Notes under the pieces: generated by a model
Told to the model about the DNA's origin: nothing
The model's input: the letters and a program-made list of their open reading frames with translations, nothing else
The model's database searches: none
Made by a program: the position numbers and the translations under genes
Part shown: positions 53,834-61,175 of the stretch, piece after piece
Numbering within the stretch: position 1 is the first letter of the stretch
How the letters are laid out: the number at the start of each line of letters is the position of its first letter
DNA from: Mesohalobacter halotolerans
GTDB taxonomy: Bacteria > Bacteroidota > Bacteroidia > Flavobacteriales > Flavobacteriaceae
Assembly: GCF_006120725.1 (NCBI RefSeq)
Contig: NZ_SWMU01000001.1
Location: 124,001 to 188,000 of the forward strand
Length of the DNA stretch: 64,000 nt
Reading direction: 5' to 3'

Positions 53834-54887
53834 AAGAATACTGCCCATTATAATATTTCTGATAAGCTCCACTCGTAACATTTTCCATCCATTCCTCATT
53901 ATCAAGGTACCAGTCAATTGTCTTTGAAAGCCCTTCTTCAAAGGTAACACTCGGTTTCCAGCCTATTTCTTTATTTATTTTCGAAGCATCAATGGCGTAG
54001 CGCAAATCGTGCCCTGGTCGGTCTTTGACATAGGTAATTAATTTTTCACTCTCCCCTATTGGACGGCCTAGTTTTTTGTCCATGATCTGACAAAGCAATT
54101 TGATAAGATCGATATTTTTCCATTCATTAAAACCTCCGATATTGTAGGTTTCCTTATTTTTCCCTTTGTGCAAAACAAGATCAATTGCTCTGGCATGGTC
54201 AATCACATATAACCAATCTCTGGTATAATTGCCATCACCATAAACTGGCAAGGCTTTATTGTTCATAATATTATTAATAAACAGAGGAATTAATTTTTCC
54301 GGAAATTGATTTGGTCCATAATTATTAGAACAATTAGAAATCACATAAGGCATACCGTAAGTTTCGCCGTAAGCCCTGACAAAATGATCGGAACCTGCTT
54401 TGGAAGCAGAATAAGGAGAATTGGGGTCATAAGCAGTGGTTTCTTCAAATAAACCGGTATCACCAAGTGTTCCATAAACTTCATCTGTGCTAATGTGATA
54501 AAATAATTTATCTTTAAAATTACCATTCCAAAGCTTTTTGGCAGCTTCCAACAAATTTAAAGTCCCCATGATATTGGTCCTGGCAAAAGAAAGAGGATCT
54601 TTAATAGATCGATCCACATGAGATTCTGCTGCCAGATGTATAACCATATCAAAATTATATTTCTGAAAAGCCTGATCTACAGTCTTTGCATCTGTTATGT
54701 CAATTTTGAGAAATTTAAAATTATCATAATTCTCTATATCTCTAAGGTTCTCCAAATTCCCTGCATAGGTCAAAAAATCTAGATTGTAAATATGGTCATC
54801 TGGGTATTTCTGAACAAACAAACGTACCACGTGAGACCCTATAAATCCTGCGCCACCTGTAATTAATATATTCCTATTATTTGTCAT
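53826..54887 (-). CDS. rmlB: dTDP-glucose 4,6-dehydratase (RmlB/RffG)
   Basis: 353 residues. The NAD-binding loop is GGAGFIG (11-17), with ESHVDRSI, HISTDEVYG and YSASKAGSDHFVRAY holding the YxxxK pair. It converts dTDP-glucose to dTDP-4-keto-6-deoxyglucose, feeding RffA/WecE for Fuc4NAc and possibly the WxcM-like cupin. Its stop codon lies in the array that precedes the inserted GxxExxY gene. It is 50 bp after WecC, on the same strand. Confidence 0.95.
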   Translation of the reverse strand: MTNNRNILITGGAGFIGSHVVRLFVQKYPDDHIYNLDFLTYAGNLENLRDIENYDNFKFLKIDITDAKTVDQAFQKYNFDMVIHLAAESHVDRSIKDPLSFARTNIMGTLNLLEAAKKLWNGNFKDKLFYHISTDEVYGTLGDTGLFEETTAYDPNSPYSASKAGSDHFVRAYGETYGMPYVISNCSNNYGPNQFPEKLIPLFINNIMNNKALPVYGDGNYTRDWLYVIDHARAIDLVLHKGKNKETYNIGGFNEWKNIDLIKLLCQIMDKKLGRPIGESEKLITYVKDRPGHDLRYAIDASKINKEIGWKPSVTFEEGLSKTIDWYLDNEEWMENVTSGAYQKYYNGQYSSN

Positions 54888-54937
54888 AAATATTTTACGT
54901 AATCTACAAATTATCTCAATATCATTTTATAAAGAGA

Positions 54938-56146
54938 TCATACCATAACTCCGGCAAAGTCTAATACTACTTTATCAGTATTCCGTTCAAGTGTTTTGAA
55001 CTCTTTATGGGCTACTAAAAAAACAATAATATCAGCTTTTTGAACAGCTTCTTTGTAATTGGTTAATTTAAACACATTATGGTCTTCAATATTAGGCTCA
55101 ACGACAAAATAGTCTTCATTTTGAGCATCCTGCATGATCTTTTGGGCGATATACTTGGCTGGAGATTCTCTTAAGTCGTCTATATTGGGCTTAAAAGCTA
55201 GGCCCATGATGGCTATAGATGGTTTTCGGCCTTTTTTGATCTCAAATTCTAATTTAGCGGTTTTTACTTTTTCCGCACACCAAAAGGATTTATAATTATT
55301 CACTTCCCTGGCCGTCCCTATAATTCTACTTTCCATGGGATATTCAGAAGTGATAAAATAAGGATCTACAGCAATGCAATGTCCTCCAACACCACACCCA
55401 GGTTGAAGTATATTCACTCTGGGGTGTTTATTCGCCAGCTTTATCAGTTCCCATACATTAATTTCTGCTTTATCACAGATCAAAGACAATTCGTTGGCGA
55501 ATGCTATCTGAACATCTCGGCTTGAATTCTCAACCAATTTACACATTTCCGCTGTACGGGCGTTAGTGGCATGTAAGTCCCCTTGTACAAACTGTCGGTA
55601 AAAAGCCAAAGCTTTTTTAGTAGCCTCTTCATTCACCCCACCAATCACTCTATCATTATGGACCAGTTCATGCATAACATTACCAGGCAATACACGTTCC
55701 GGACAGTAAGCCAAATGAATCTTACCTTCAAGCTCAGGGCGTTTCGAAAAGATCAATTTCATCATTTTTTCGGTCGTACCCACCGGTGATGTGGATTCAA
55801 TGATATATAGGTCCCCCTCTTTTAACAGGGGGATGATGCCTTCCGTAGCAGCCTGTACATATGAAATGTCCGGCTCATGATTGCCTTTAAATGGAGTGGG
55901 CACCACTATAAGATATGTATCAGCTACTATTGGTTTTGTGTCCGCCTTAAGATAACCTTCATTCACGGCTTTTTCGACAGCTTTATCTAGATCCGGTTCT
56001 ACAATATGAATTTTTCCGGCATTAATCGTATCTACTACTTTTTGAGAAATATCTACCCCGTGAACAGGTATTTGACTATTTGCAATGAGTGCTGATGTAG
56101 GAAGTCCGATATATCCAAGACCTATGGTGACAACTTGTGGGTTCAT
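54938..56146 (-). CDS. wecC: UDP-N-acetyl-D-mannosamine dehydrogenase (WecC-like)
   Basis: 402 residues. The NAD-binding start is GLGYIGLPT (about 9-17), and the catalytic loop GCGVGGHC holds C251 and the nucleophile C257, as in UDP-ManNAc/UDP-sugar dehydrogenases. The central dimer and C-terminal substrate domains have normal length. It oxidises UDP-ManNAc to UDP-ManNAcA. WecB is directly upstream, separated from it only by a helix-bundle element. A WecC assignment is preferred over WbpA because of this pairing with WecB. Confidence 0.9.
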   Translation of the reverse strand: MNPQVVTIGLGYIGLPTSALIANSQIPVHGVDISQKVVDTINAGKIHIVEPDLDKAVEKAVNEGYLKADTKPIVADTYLIVVPTPFKGNHEPDISYVQAATEGIIPLLKEGDLYIIESTSPVGTTEKMMKLIFSKRPELEGKIHLAYCPERVLPGNVMHELVHNDRVIGGVNEEATKKALAFYRQFVQGDLHATNARTAEMCKLVENSSRDVQIAFANELSLICDKAEINVWELIKLANKHPRVNILQPGCGVGGHCIAVDPYFITSEYPMESRIIGTAREVNNYKSFWCAEKVKTAKLEFEIKKGRKPSIAIMGLAFKPNIDDLRESPAKYIAQKIMQDAQNEDYFVVEPNIEDHNVFKLTNYKEAVQKADIIVFLVAHKEFKTLERNTDKVVLDFAGVMV

Positions 56147-56171
56147 TTTATTTATTTTTATTTAATGATTT

Positions 56172-56219
56172 GCGTATTTGCACATCTGCTTAACTGCATA
56201 TTCGCGTATTTGCGAATTC
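56172..56219. repeat. Degenerate 8-bp tandem array on the 3' side of the helix-bundle gene
   Basis: Six units in exact 8-bp register: GCGTATTT, GCACATCT, GCTTAACT, GCATATTC, GCGTATTT, GCGAATTC. The stop codon of the adjoining helix-bundle gene (56218-56220) overlaps the last unit. It is in direct orientation relative to the array on the other side (56584-56639). Confidence 0.85.
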
Positions 56220-56577
56220 ACTTTTCAAATTTATTATATAAACTGTTTAACTTGTTGGTTATTTTCTCTAATTCACTTCTTATAGCATTATACTCTTGAC
56301 TCTCAATAAGTTTTAAGTCATTTGCTATAATTATCAGATTAATCACTTCAATTGCAGAACTAAAAGCCTGGTTTATGAACCGTGCTTTATCTTTTTCTGT
56401 AATCCGTGACATACCTTCTGCAATATTTGCAGCGATACTTACTGACGCTCTCTTTAACTGGCTGGTTATACCATACTTTTCTTCAACAGGAAAGCCTGTC
56501 GTCATCTCATAAATTTGTTTGACAAACGCTCGTGTATCCTGCCAAACTTCTAATTTTTCGAAATAATAGGTTTTCAT
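56218..56577 (-). CDS. Four helix bundle protein (23S-IVP family)
   Basis: 119 residues from the ATG at 56577 (an earlier in-frame ATG at 56595 would add six residues encoded by the array, so I prefer the later one). Motifs are KLEVWQDTRAFVKQIYEM, LKRASVSIAANIAEGMSR and FSSAIEVINLIIIAN, the standard helices of the family. It is bracketed by 8-bp arrays and lies between wecB and wecC. Paralogues are at 29843 and 60181; their sequences differ clearly, so they are not recent copies of each other. Confidence 0.9.
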   Translation of the reverse strand: MKTYYFEKLEVWQDTRAFVKQIYEMTTGFPVEEKYGITSQLKRASVSIAANIAEGMSRITEKDKARFINQAFSSAIEVINLIIIANDLKLIESQEYNAIRSELEKITNKLNSLYNKFEK

Positions 56578-56583
56578 TTTCCA

Positions 56584-56639
56584 GCGTATTCGCAAATTTG
56601 CTTATTCGCGTATCTGCATATTCGCACATTTGCTTTTTA
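56584..56639. repeat. Degenerate 8-bp tandem array on the 5' side of the helix-bundle gene
   Basis: Seven units in exact 8-bp register: GCGTATTC, GCAAATTT, GCTTATTC, GCGTATCT, GCATATTC, GCACATTT, GCTTTTTA. It starts 6 bp from the helix-bundle start codon. The stop codon of wecB (56637-56639) lies in the last unit. Confidence 0.85.
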
Positions 56640-57758
56640 CTCTCTTAACTCTTTAATGTATTCGACAATACGTTGACAAGCTTTTCCATCTCCATAGGGA
56701 TTGTGTAATTCACTCATCGATTTATACCTCTCTTCATCCTCTAACAAACTTCGTGTTTCCTGTATGATTTTTTCTTTATCTGTACCCACCAGTATTACTG
56801 TTCCTGCTTCAACTGCTTCCGGTCGTTCTGTAGTGTCACGCATGACTAATACAGGCTTTCCAAGACTAGGAGCCTCCTCCTGCACACCACCAGAATCAGT
56901 TATGATCATGTACGATTGATTCATCAACCATATAAACTCGGGATATGCCAACGGATCAATAAGTTTAATGTTACTTATATCAGAAAGTAGATCGTAGACT
57001 GGTTTTTGTATCTTAGGATTAAGATGCACAGGATAGATGATTTGAACATCAGGCTTGGTTACTGCTATTTCTTTTAGAGCTTCACAAATGTTTATAAAGC
57101 CCTGTCCGTGATTTTCACGGCGATGCCCGGTAACCAAAATAAGCTTTTTGTCTGTATCGACCATTTCTTTTAGCCGATTGATCTTTTTATTATTGAGATC
57201 CTTTACTTTTTCAGTACTAAATAAGAGGGCATCGATGACCGTGTTTCCTGTCACTAAAACCTGATCTTCAATCACATTTTCCTTCAATAAATTTTCCTTG
57301 GCCGTTTTTGTCGGAGCAAAATGAAAATCGGTGATACGCCCGGTCACCTGCCGGTTCATTTCTTCAGGGAAAGGAGACCATTTATTCTGAGTTCGTAGAC
57401 CAGCTTCGATATGACAAACTTTTGCACCACTATAAAAGGCAGCAATACTAGCCGCCATGGTTGTAGTAGTGTCTCCATGAACATATACATAATCAGGTTT
57501 GAAATCTTCCAAAACCGCTTTAAGTTCAGTAATGATCGTGGCGGTTAATGTGTAAAGATTCTGATTTGGTCGCATTAAGTTTAAATCGTAATCGGGTTTA
57601 ATTTCAAAAAAATCAAGCACCTGGTCGAGCATTTCACGATGCTGAGCTGTCACACAAACTTTAGTCGACATCTGATCATTCCTTAAAAATTCCTTAACCA
57701 GAGGTGCCATTTTAATGGCTTCTGGGCGCGTTCCGAAAATAATAAGGTTTTTTTTCAT
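56637..57758 (-). CDS. wecB: UDP-N-acetylglucosamine 2-epimerase (WecB-like)
   Basis: 373 residues of the non-hydrolysing UDP-GlcNAc 2-epimerase family. Motifs are GTRPEAIKMAPL near the N-terminus, GDTTTTMAASIAAFYSGAKV, HIEAGLRT and GVQEEAPSLGKPVL. It interconverts UDP-GlcNAc and UDP-ManNAc, the substrate for WecC. It is the first intact biosynthetic gene of the polysaccharide operon after the mosaic region. The 240 bp upstream (57759-57997) hold no recognisable gene. Confidence 0.94.
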   Translation of the reverse strand: MKKNLIIFGTRPEAIKMAPLVKEFLRNDQMSTKVCVTAQHREMLDQVLDFFEIKPDYDLNLMRPNQNLYTLTATIITELKAVLEDFKPDYVYVHGDTTTTMAASIAAFYSGAKVCHIEAGLRTQNKWSPFPEEMNRQVTGRITDFHFAPTKTAKENLLKENVIEDQVLVTGNTVIDALLFSTEKVKDLNNKKINRLKEMVDTDKKLILVTGHRRENHGQGFINICEALKEIAVTKPDVQIIYPVHLNPKIQKPVYDLLSDISNIKLIDPLAYPEFIWLMNQSYMIITDSGGVQEEAPSLGKPVLVMRDTTERPEAVEAGTVILVGTDKEKIIQETRSLLEDEERYKSMSELHNPYGDGKACQRIVEYIKELRE

Positions 57759-57997
57759 AGGATTATTGCTTTTTACTGGCGATTGATGAATAATGACATT
57801 ATCACCTTCTCAGCCTCTGGAGTATTGACTATATTTAGTCCTAGTCTTGGTCTTTCTTTTTGTTATATCCGAGATTATAGGTAGCTAACACTTTTACAAA
57901 AGTCAGGGTACTCAGCTATGATTTTATGCTAACTAAAAATAAGGTTTCCTTTCGTTTTAGTCTTTTTCACAAACTTAATTATTCATTTATGATTAAA

Positions 57998-58190
57998 TCA
58001 TACATGCCCTATCGTATAGATTTTAAAACCTATGTCTTCAAGTTGTGTTCTATCCAATAGTCTTCTCCCATCAAACACAAACGCAGGTTTTTTCATGTGG
58101 TCATAGATACGTTGCCAGTCATAGGTTTTAAACTCATCCCATTCGGTTAAAATGGCTATGGCGTGTGCGTCTTTGCAGGCTTCATCTGCT
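57998..58190 (-). pseudogene. UDP-glucose dehydrogenase, C-terminal remnant
   Basis: The minus strand reads [19 protein letters not shown] and continues with the FVFDGRR and IGHV end of UDP-glucose/GDP-mannose dehydrogenases, ending in a stop at 57998. Only about 63 codons remain; the catalytic Cys region is gone. At about 58190 the sequence changes abruptly to the tail of a different sugar gene. Confidence 0.8.
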
Positions 58191-58350
58191 TAATTTTATT
58201 TTCATTCTCCAGGTACCATTTAAGCGTCTTTTTAATACCCTCTTCTAATTCATTCTTCGCTTCCCAAGCAATATCATCCATCAAACTTCGACTAAAATTT
58301 AGAGTAGTTTGCTGTATTCTTCGCTGAAATTTTTCTTGAAAACTATTCAT
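58191..58350 (-). pseudogene. Nucleotide-sugar SDR gene, 3'-end remnant (tail copy 1)
   Basis: The frame opens MNSFQEKFQRRIQQTTLNFS and ends WEAKNELEEGIKKTLKWYLE, then runs into Ugd remnant sequence at 58190. The final segment matches the C-terminal helix of GDP-fucose-synthase-like SDR enzymes (E-x-GIKKT-x-x-W-x-L-E-N). The same N-terminal part occurs again at 62723-62902. Confidence 0.65.
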
Positions 58351-58520
58351 TTATGCTTACTAGATTAATCAAATTTAGTATTTTTTGCTTATTGAGACAA
58401 TCACTTTATTGTTAATCTGGAGTCGAGGGTCTGTTTCGTTTATTCGTGTATTCGTGTATTCGTGTATTCGTGTATTCGTTTATTAGAGTATTCGTGTATT
58501 CGTGTATTCGTGTATTCGTG
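58252..58520. repeat. Duplicated block (copy 1; partner at 62804-63072)
   Basis: About 269 bp, nearly identical and without indels in the two places. It runs from the SDR tail through TTTCTTGAAAACTATTCATT and the GAGTCGAGGGTCTGTTTCGT leader into the first ten units of the TATTCGNN array, after which the arrays diverge. Confidence 0.88.
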
Positions 58521-58688
58521 TATTCGATTATTCGGGTGTTCGAGTATTCGTTTATTCGTGTATTCGTGTATTCGTGTATTCGGGTGTTCGTGTATTCGAC
58601 TATTCGAGTATTCGTTTATTCGAGTATTCGTGTATTCGAGTGTTCGATTATTCGAGTATTCGACTATTCGACTATTCGATTATTCGGT
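58441..58688. repeat. TATTCGNN degenerate octamer array A (31 units)
   Basis: Thirty-one consecutive units of exactly 8 bp with no insertion or deletion. The core TATTCG is nearly constant (TGTTCG three times, TATTAG once), while positions 7-8 vary: TG in 13 units, AG in 6, TT, AT and AC in 3 each, GG in 2, GT in 1. Position 7 is never C. The array is open in all three plus-strand frames because 8 bp is not a multiple of three. The stop codon of the ATPase gene (58672-58674) lies inside it. Confidence 0.93.
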
Positions 58689-59877
58689 TCGCCAACCACT
58701 TCAGCGCATTCAATTTGCGTATTCCTCCAAAGTTTTGTTCGGGAAGTACTGTGTCCATGGTTAAAAGTAGTTTAGGGTAATTATCTTTTATACGTTCCAG
58801 TGGTCGGAGTTCACGTTTCAAGGTGTTCTCTTGTTCTGTAGAGTAGGCCACTTGTATGTAGAGTCGTTCTTCCCCTGAGCCAATAGCTAAAAAATCTACT
58901 TCTAGATTATCAATAACACCAACAAACACTTGATATTCCCTTCTCAACAATTCTAAATAGATGATATTTTCAAGGATATGACCATAATCTTCTGTTCTAT
59001 CTCCAGCTATTAATCGGCGAAGACCAATATCCACCGCATAATATTTGGAATTACTTGAGAAAACTTTTCTTCCCTTGACATTGAAACGATTTGCACGATA
59101 AACCAGCATGCTGTCTTCAATGCCGCTCATATAGTTGGCGACAGTTTTGTTGGTAATCTTACTTCCCGAACTGTTTAAGGTATTTGTTATTTTATTAATA
59201 CTATGCAAGTTACCTATTTCAGCATACATATAACGAATTAACTGCTCCAAAACACTAACATCAGTTACATTTAATCGCTTCACAATATCTTTCAATACCA
59301 CTGTTGAATAAATGCCTTCGAGGTAATGGCGTTTTTTTATATCATCGATCATTATTGCATAAGGAAAACTAGACTTCAGGTAAGTATTGTAGGCTTGCTG
59401 TAGGTTTTCGTCCTTGTTCACCGAAAGGAATTCCTTAAATGATAAGGGCAACATTTTTAATTCAACATACCTTCCAGTTAATAAAGTAGCTAATTCACCG
59501 CTTAAAAAGTATGCATTAGAACCTGTTAAATAGATATCTAAATTTTTATTCAGTTGCAAGCTATTTACTACACGCTCAAATTCAGTTACATTTTGAATTT
59601 CATCCAGAAAAAGATAATATTTCACATTTTCTTTAATTCTTTCCTTGATGTAGGTATTTAAGGCTATAGGATTTCGCAGTTCATCAAAATCAATATTCTC
59701 AAAGTTTATGCTTATAATTTGTTTCTCATCAATTCCATCTTCAATCAGATGATTTTTAAACATTTCAAATAAAGTAGATTTACCACAGCGTCTCACCCCA
59801 GATACCACTTTGATTACATGTTCGTCTTTCCAATCTGTTAGAAATTGTAAATATGTAGGTCTATTTATTTGTATCAC
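58672..59877 (-). CDS. ATP-binding protein, AAA_14/DUF4143 type
   Basis: 401 residues: Walker A GVRRCGKST (27-35), Walker B in YYLFLDEIQN (about 89-98), sensor region LTGSNAYFLSGELATLLTGR, then a DUF4143 domain (about 200-370) including LLRREYQVFVGVIDNLEVDF, which resembles a PD-(D/E)XK nuclease-like end. The last residues (ANRIIE) are encoded by the TATTCG array. The upstream region has TATATTTG on the minus strand (59882-59889), matching the -7 box very close to the ATG, so the leader is very short. Functions of the family are unclear; some members act in phage defence or toxin-like systems. A homologue is at 61176-62426. Confidence 0.85.
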   Translation of the reverse strand: MIQINRPTYLQFLTDWKDEHVIKVVSGVRRCGKSTLFEMFKNHLIEDGIDEKQIISINFENIDFDELRNPIALNTYIKERIKENVKYYLFLDEIQNVTEFERVVNSLQLNKNLDIYLTGSNAYFLSGELATLLTGRYVELKMLPLSFKEFLSVNKDENLQQAYNTYLKSSFPYAIMIDDIKKRHYLEGIYSTVVLKDIVKRLNVTDVSVLEQLIRYMYAEIGNLHSINKITNTLNSSGSKITNKTVANYMSGIEDSMLVYRANRFNVKGRKVFSSNSKYYAVDIGLRRLIAGDRTEDYGHILENIIYLELLRREYQVFVGVIDNLEVDFLAIGSGEERLYIQVAYSTEQENTLKRELRPLERIKDNYPKLLLTMDTVLPEQNFGGIRKLNALKWLANRIIE

Positions 59878-59948
59878 ACTACAAATATATTGATAAATTT
59901 ATACGTTTTTGGAATTGAATCCAATTTTATCTATTTAGTTGTTCGGTA

Positions 59949-59975
59949 CTCGCCTGAACGTTGTAGACGGGCAGG
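59949..59975. repeat. CGCCTGAACGTTGTAG insert unit, copy 1 (variant)
   Basis: CTCGCCTGAACGTTGTAGAC followed by GGGCAGG, one of four copies of an insert found within or at the edge of the TATTCG arrays (others at 60600, 63097 and 63172). It lies just before array B. Confidence 0.75.
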
Positions 59976-59981
59976 TTCGGG

Positions 59982-60189
59982 TGTTCGTGTATTCGAGTAT
60001 TCGTGTATTCGAGTATTCGATTAATCGTGTATTCGTTTATTCGTGTATTCGAGTATTCGATTATTCGGGTATTCGGGTGTTCGTGTATTCGAGTATTCGA
60101 GTATTCGATTATTCGAGTGTTCGTGTGTTCGTGTATTCGTGTATTCGATTATTCGATTATTCGATTATTCGAGTGTTCGATTATTCCAT
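59982..60189. repeat. TATTCGNN degenerate octamer array B (26 units)
   Basis: Twenty-six units in exact 8-bp register from TGTTCGTG (59982) to TATTCCAT (60182), with TG, AG, AT, GG or TT at positions 7-8 and no indels. It is in direct orientation with arrays A, C and D. The stop codon of the helix-bundle gene (60181-60183) lies at its end. Confidence 0.92.
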
Positions 60190-60540
60190 TTTACTTTTGA
60201 CAAATTTCTTATATCCGGATAATAATTTTCTAGTCTTTTCTATCATAGGAAATAAGGTTGTTTCTGCTTCAGGGTTTAGATAATTTAAATGTTTAGCTAT
60301 AATTAATTGCGTGTCTAATTCAGCGGCAGAACCAATTGAATAACTTACAAACTTATGTAGCTCTTTCCAACTGTTCCTACCACTTCCCTCAGCTATATTT
60401 GATGAAATGGATATGACTGAGCGCCTTATTTGATTGGTTAAACCAAATTGCTCACTTCTAGGAAAGTTTTCTGTGTGTTTATAAACTAGAGTAACTAAAT
60501 CTATTGACACTTTCCATACATCTAAATCTTTATGATTCAT
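60181..60540 (-). CDS. Four helix bundle protein (23S-IVP family)
   Basis: 119 residues. Motifs are DLDVWKVSIDLVTLVYKHTE, QIRRSVISISSNIAEGSGR and IGSAAELDTQLIIA, standard for the family. The ATG (60538-60540) lies 4 bp from array C and the stop lies at array B, so the coding region fills the gap between the two TATTCGNN arrays. This is the only member not inside an operon. It is more similar to other flavobacterial IVP proteins than to the two paralogues in this window, judged by eye. Confidence 0.9.
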   Translation of the reverse strand: MNHKDLDVWKVSIDLVTLVYKHTENFPRSEQFGLTNQIRRSVISISSNIAEGSGRNSWKELHKFVSYSIGSAAELDTQLIIAKHLNYLNPEAETTLFPMIEKTRKLLSGYKKFVKSKME

Positions 60541-60543
60541 GAT

Positions 60544-60658
60544 TATTCGGGTGTTCGGTTGTTCGTTTATTCGATTATTCGACTATTCGACTATTCGATT
60601 ACCCGCCTGAACGTTGTAGTCGGGCAGGTTCGTGTATTCGTGTATTCGTTTATTCTGG
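60544..60658. repeat. TATTCGNN degenerate octamer array C, with one insert unit
   Basis: Seven units (60544-60599), then a 35-bp insert starting TACCCGCCTGAACGTTGTAG (60600-60634), then three more units (60635-60658). In the first seven units the last two bases are GG, GT, TT, AT, AC, AC and AT. The ATG of the helix-bundle gene abuts its left end. Confidence 0.88.
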
Positions 60659-60719
60659 TGTTTAGTGTGCGCCATTCCCCAAGCCCTAAAGGGTGTGACG
60701 CATATCATACCCTTACATT

Positions 60720-60790
60720 TTATCTTACTACTTTAAAGTTTTTATCATTCTCCAAGAATCACTTATAAGTTTCTCTAATTTCATCTTTTT
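60720..60790 (-). pseudogene. Nucleotide-sugar SDR gene, 3'-end remnant with nonsense codon (tail copy 2)
   Basis: The minus strand reads KKDEIRETYK, a TGA codon where homologues have Trp, then FLENDKNFKVVR and a stop. The pattern is that of the final helix of GDP-fucose-synthase-like SDRs. It begins at the TTGAC array. Between 60659 and 60719 nothing else is recognisable. Confidence 0.6.
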
Positions 60791-60999
60791 TTGACAGTTG
60801 ACTTTTCGCCATTGGCCATTGGCTTTTGATTGTTGACTGTTGACCCTTGACCAAAAAACTGATAGCTGCTGACTGTTATACCATTTCACCAATCACTATT
60901 CACTGCATCACTTTATGTAGACATCCTTAAATTCATCTTCATTCTCTAAAAACCACAGATACGTCTTTTTGATACTTTTTTCTAATTTAATCTTCGCTT
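60777..60999. repeat. Duplicated block (copy 1; partner at 62592-62814)
   Basis: About 223 bp at a constant offset of 1815 bp, nearly identical, covering part of the SDR tail, the TTGAC heptamer array and the end of the next SDR tail. Confidence 0.87.
60791..60874. repeat. TTGACNN degenerate heptamer array (copy 1)
   Basis: Twelve units in exact 7-bp register: TTGACAG, TTGACTT, TTCGCCA, TTGGCCA, TTGGCTT, TTGATTG, TTGACTG, TTGACCC, TTGACCA, AAAAACT, GATAGCT, GCTGACT. The core is TTGRC with variable last bases. The block recurs almost identically at 62606-62689. Confidence 0.85.
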
Positions 61000-61155
61000 T
61001 CCAGACCTGGTTCTTCATTTTGGAAACATCCATGTGCTTACGTGGTGTGCCATCGGGTTTGGAGCTGTCCCAGATGATTTCACCTTGGTGTCCTACAATT
61101 TTTTGAATGGTTTCAGCGAGTTCTTTTATCGTGAGGTTTTTCACTGTGCCGATAA
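60908..61155 (-). pseudogene. GDP-L-fucose synthase, C-terminal remnant (tail copy 3)
   Basis: About 82 codons starting near TVKNLTIKELAETIQKIVG, with GEIIWDSSKPDGTPRKHMDV, the C-terminal substrate-binding signature of GDP-L-fucose synthase, and the final helix SIKKTYLWFLENEDEF. The Rossmann half is missing. The ATPase gene at 61176 starts within 20 bp of the break. Confidence 0.85.
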
Positions 61156-61175
61156 ATGAAATGGATAAGTCAATT

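Noticed and set aside
58446-58780. Open frames in the TATTCGNN arrays (repeating YSCIRVF-type peptides), also at 59939-60283 and 62998-63262
   Set aside because: The 8-bp unit keeps all three plus-strand frames open automatically, so open length is not evidence of coding. The same peptide appears in every frame, and no start context or conserved domain is present.
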